From Acidimicrobiaceae bacterium (GTDB lineage Bacteria; Actinomycetota; Acidimicrobiia; Acidimicrobiales; Palsa-688): a stretch of 6,343 bases of DNA. Of this stretch, positions 5,986 to 6,343 are shown piece by piece; position 1 is the first letter of the stretch; every line of letters starts with the position of its first letter. The DNA lies in NCBI GenBank assembly GCA_030838025.1, contig JAUTXM010000107.1:1-6343 (forward strand), written 5' to 3'. The notes under the pieces were generated by a model. That model was not told the DNA's origin, ran no database searches, and saw only the letters and a program-made list of their open reading frames with translations. The position numbers and the translations under genes were made by a program.

Positions 5986-6343
5986 GTGACCCGGTTCATC
6001 ACCGCTGTGAGCGAGACGCTCGACATCCTCGCCTCGTCGGTCGGCCGTCCCGCAGGGGCGCTGGTCAGCGACGTCGCGGCCGAGGCCTTCCGCGTCGCCG
6101 CCGCCTTCGTCGACGCCGACGGCACCCATACCCGAGACGAGCTCGACGCCCTCGTCGGGGCGTTCGCCAACCGGCAGGATACGCCGGTCACCGGCCTCAC
6201 CGCGGGCGACAGTCGCCAACGCGCCCTCATCGACGGCGCCCGGACTTGGATCGCCACCGCCTCACCGTTGTTCTCCCTCCTCGTCGACGCCGACCGCAAA
6301 TACGGGAGCATGAACGCCTGGCGCTACTACGACGCGGCCATGG
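5986..6343 (+). CDS. Partial protein with TerB/EF-hand-like acidic motif (N-terminus only)
   Basis: The frame is open from GTG 5986 to the right edge (119 complete codons plus one base). The product is helical and starts VTRFITAVSETLDILASSVG. An acidic turn follows at about residues 43-53, AFVDADGTHTRDELDAL, resembling TerB-type helical domains and, loosely, an EF-hand loop that lacks its first ligand. Later segments (QRALIDGARTWIATASPLFS, DADRKYGSMNAWRYYDAA) are amphipathic. I recall similar N-terminal regions ahead of SpoVK-like AAA ATPase domains in actinobacteria, but no ATPase motif is visible, so that is only a suggestion. The start is uncertain: the frame stays open upstream to at least 5911 but has no ATG/GTG/TTG there, and a second in-frame GTG occurs at 6007. 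The Shine-Dalgarno match (GGCGGA at 5977-5982) is weak. It follows the GNAT gene in the same direction after 93 bases. Confidence 0.7.
   Translation, partial: MTRFITAVSETLDILASSVGRPAGALVSDVAAEAFRVAAAFVDADGTHTRDELDALVGAFANRQDTPVTGLTAGDSRQRALIDGARTWIATASPLFSLLVDADRKYGSMNAWRYYDAAM

Noticed and set aside
5284..6219. Minus-strand open frame of about 311 codons opposite the GNAT gene and the partial right-hand gene.
   Set aside because: The plus strand carries clear GNAT motifs. The minus product is Arg/Gly-rich with no domain pattern.

Overview
This is a high-GC chromosomal segment. Long antisense open frames, GTG starts and Ala/Gly/Arg-rich proteins are typical of an actinobacterium. The order proA, MoxR ATPase, VWA protein matches, from memory, Mycobacterium tuberculosis Rv2427c-Rv2426c-Rv2425c. 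The other genes look less mycobacterial, so an uncultured or acidimicrobial-type actinobacterium is my guess. I see no mobile element, CRISPR array, tRNA or rRNA.

Minus strand, 5176 down to 1: five genes packed like one operon. In transcription order they are (i) a cytosolic SPFH/Band-7 protein with three C-terminal zinc ribbons, (ii) a single-pass membrane protein with a Gly-rich N-terminus, a Tim44-like domain and a C-terminal zinc ribbon, (iii) proA, gamma-glutamyl phosphate reductase of proline synthesis, (iv) a MoxR-type AAA+ ATPase, and (v) the N-terminal 245 residues of a CoxE-like protein whose expected VWA domain lies beyond the left edge. Two junctions are GTGA stop/start overlaps and the other two gaps are 2 and 6 bases.

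Plus strand, 5293 to 6343: a complete GNAT acetyltransferase gene diverges from the operon across a 116-base intergenic region. After a 93-base gap holding a GC hairpin and an 11-codon mini-ORF comes the start of a gene with a TerB/EF-hand-like acidic motif, cut by the right edge.

How the genes may work together: MoxR ATPases and VWA proteins usually act as a chaperone-like pair. The SPFH and Tim44-like proteins look like a membrane-associated scaffold pair that shares zinc-ribbon modules, reminiscent of the Bacillus YdjG-YdjH-YdjI envelope-stress proteins. Finding both pairs in one tight cluster around a proline gene suggests a membrane or protein quality-control module, possibly tied to osmotic stress. 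That functional link is inference; gene order and domain content are read directly. The operon has no unexplained stretch longer than 300 bases.
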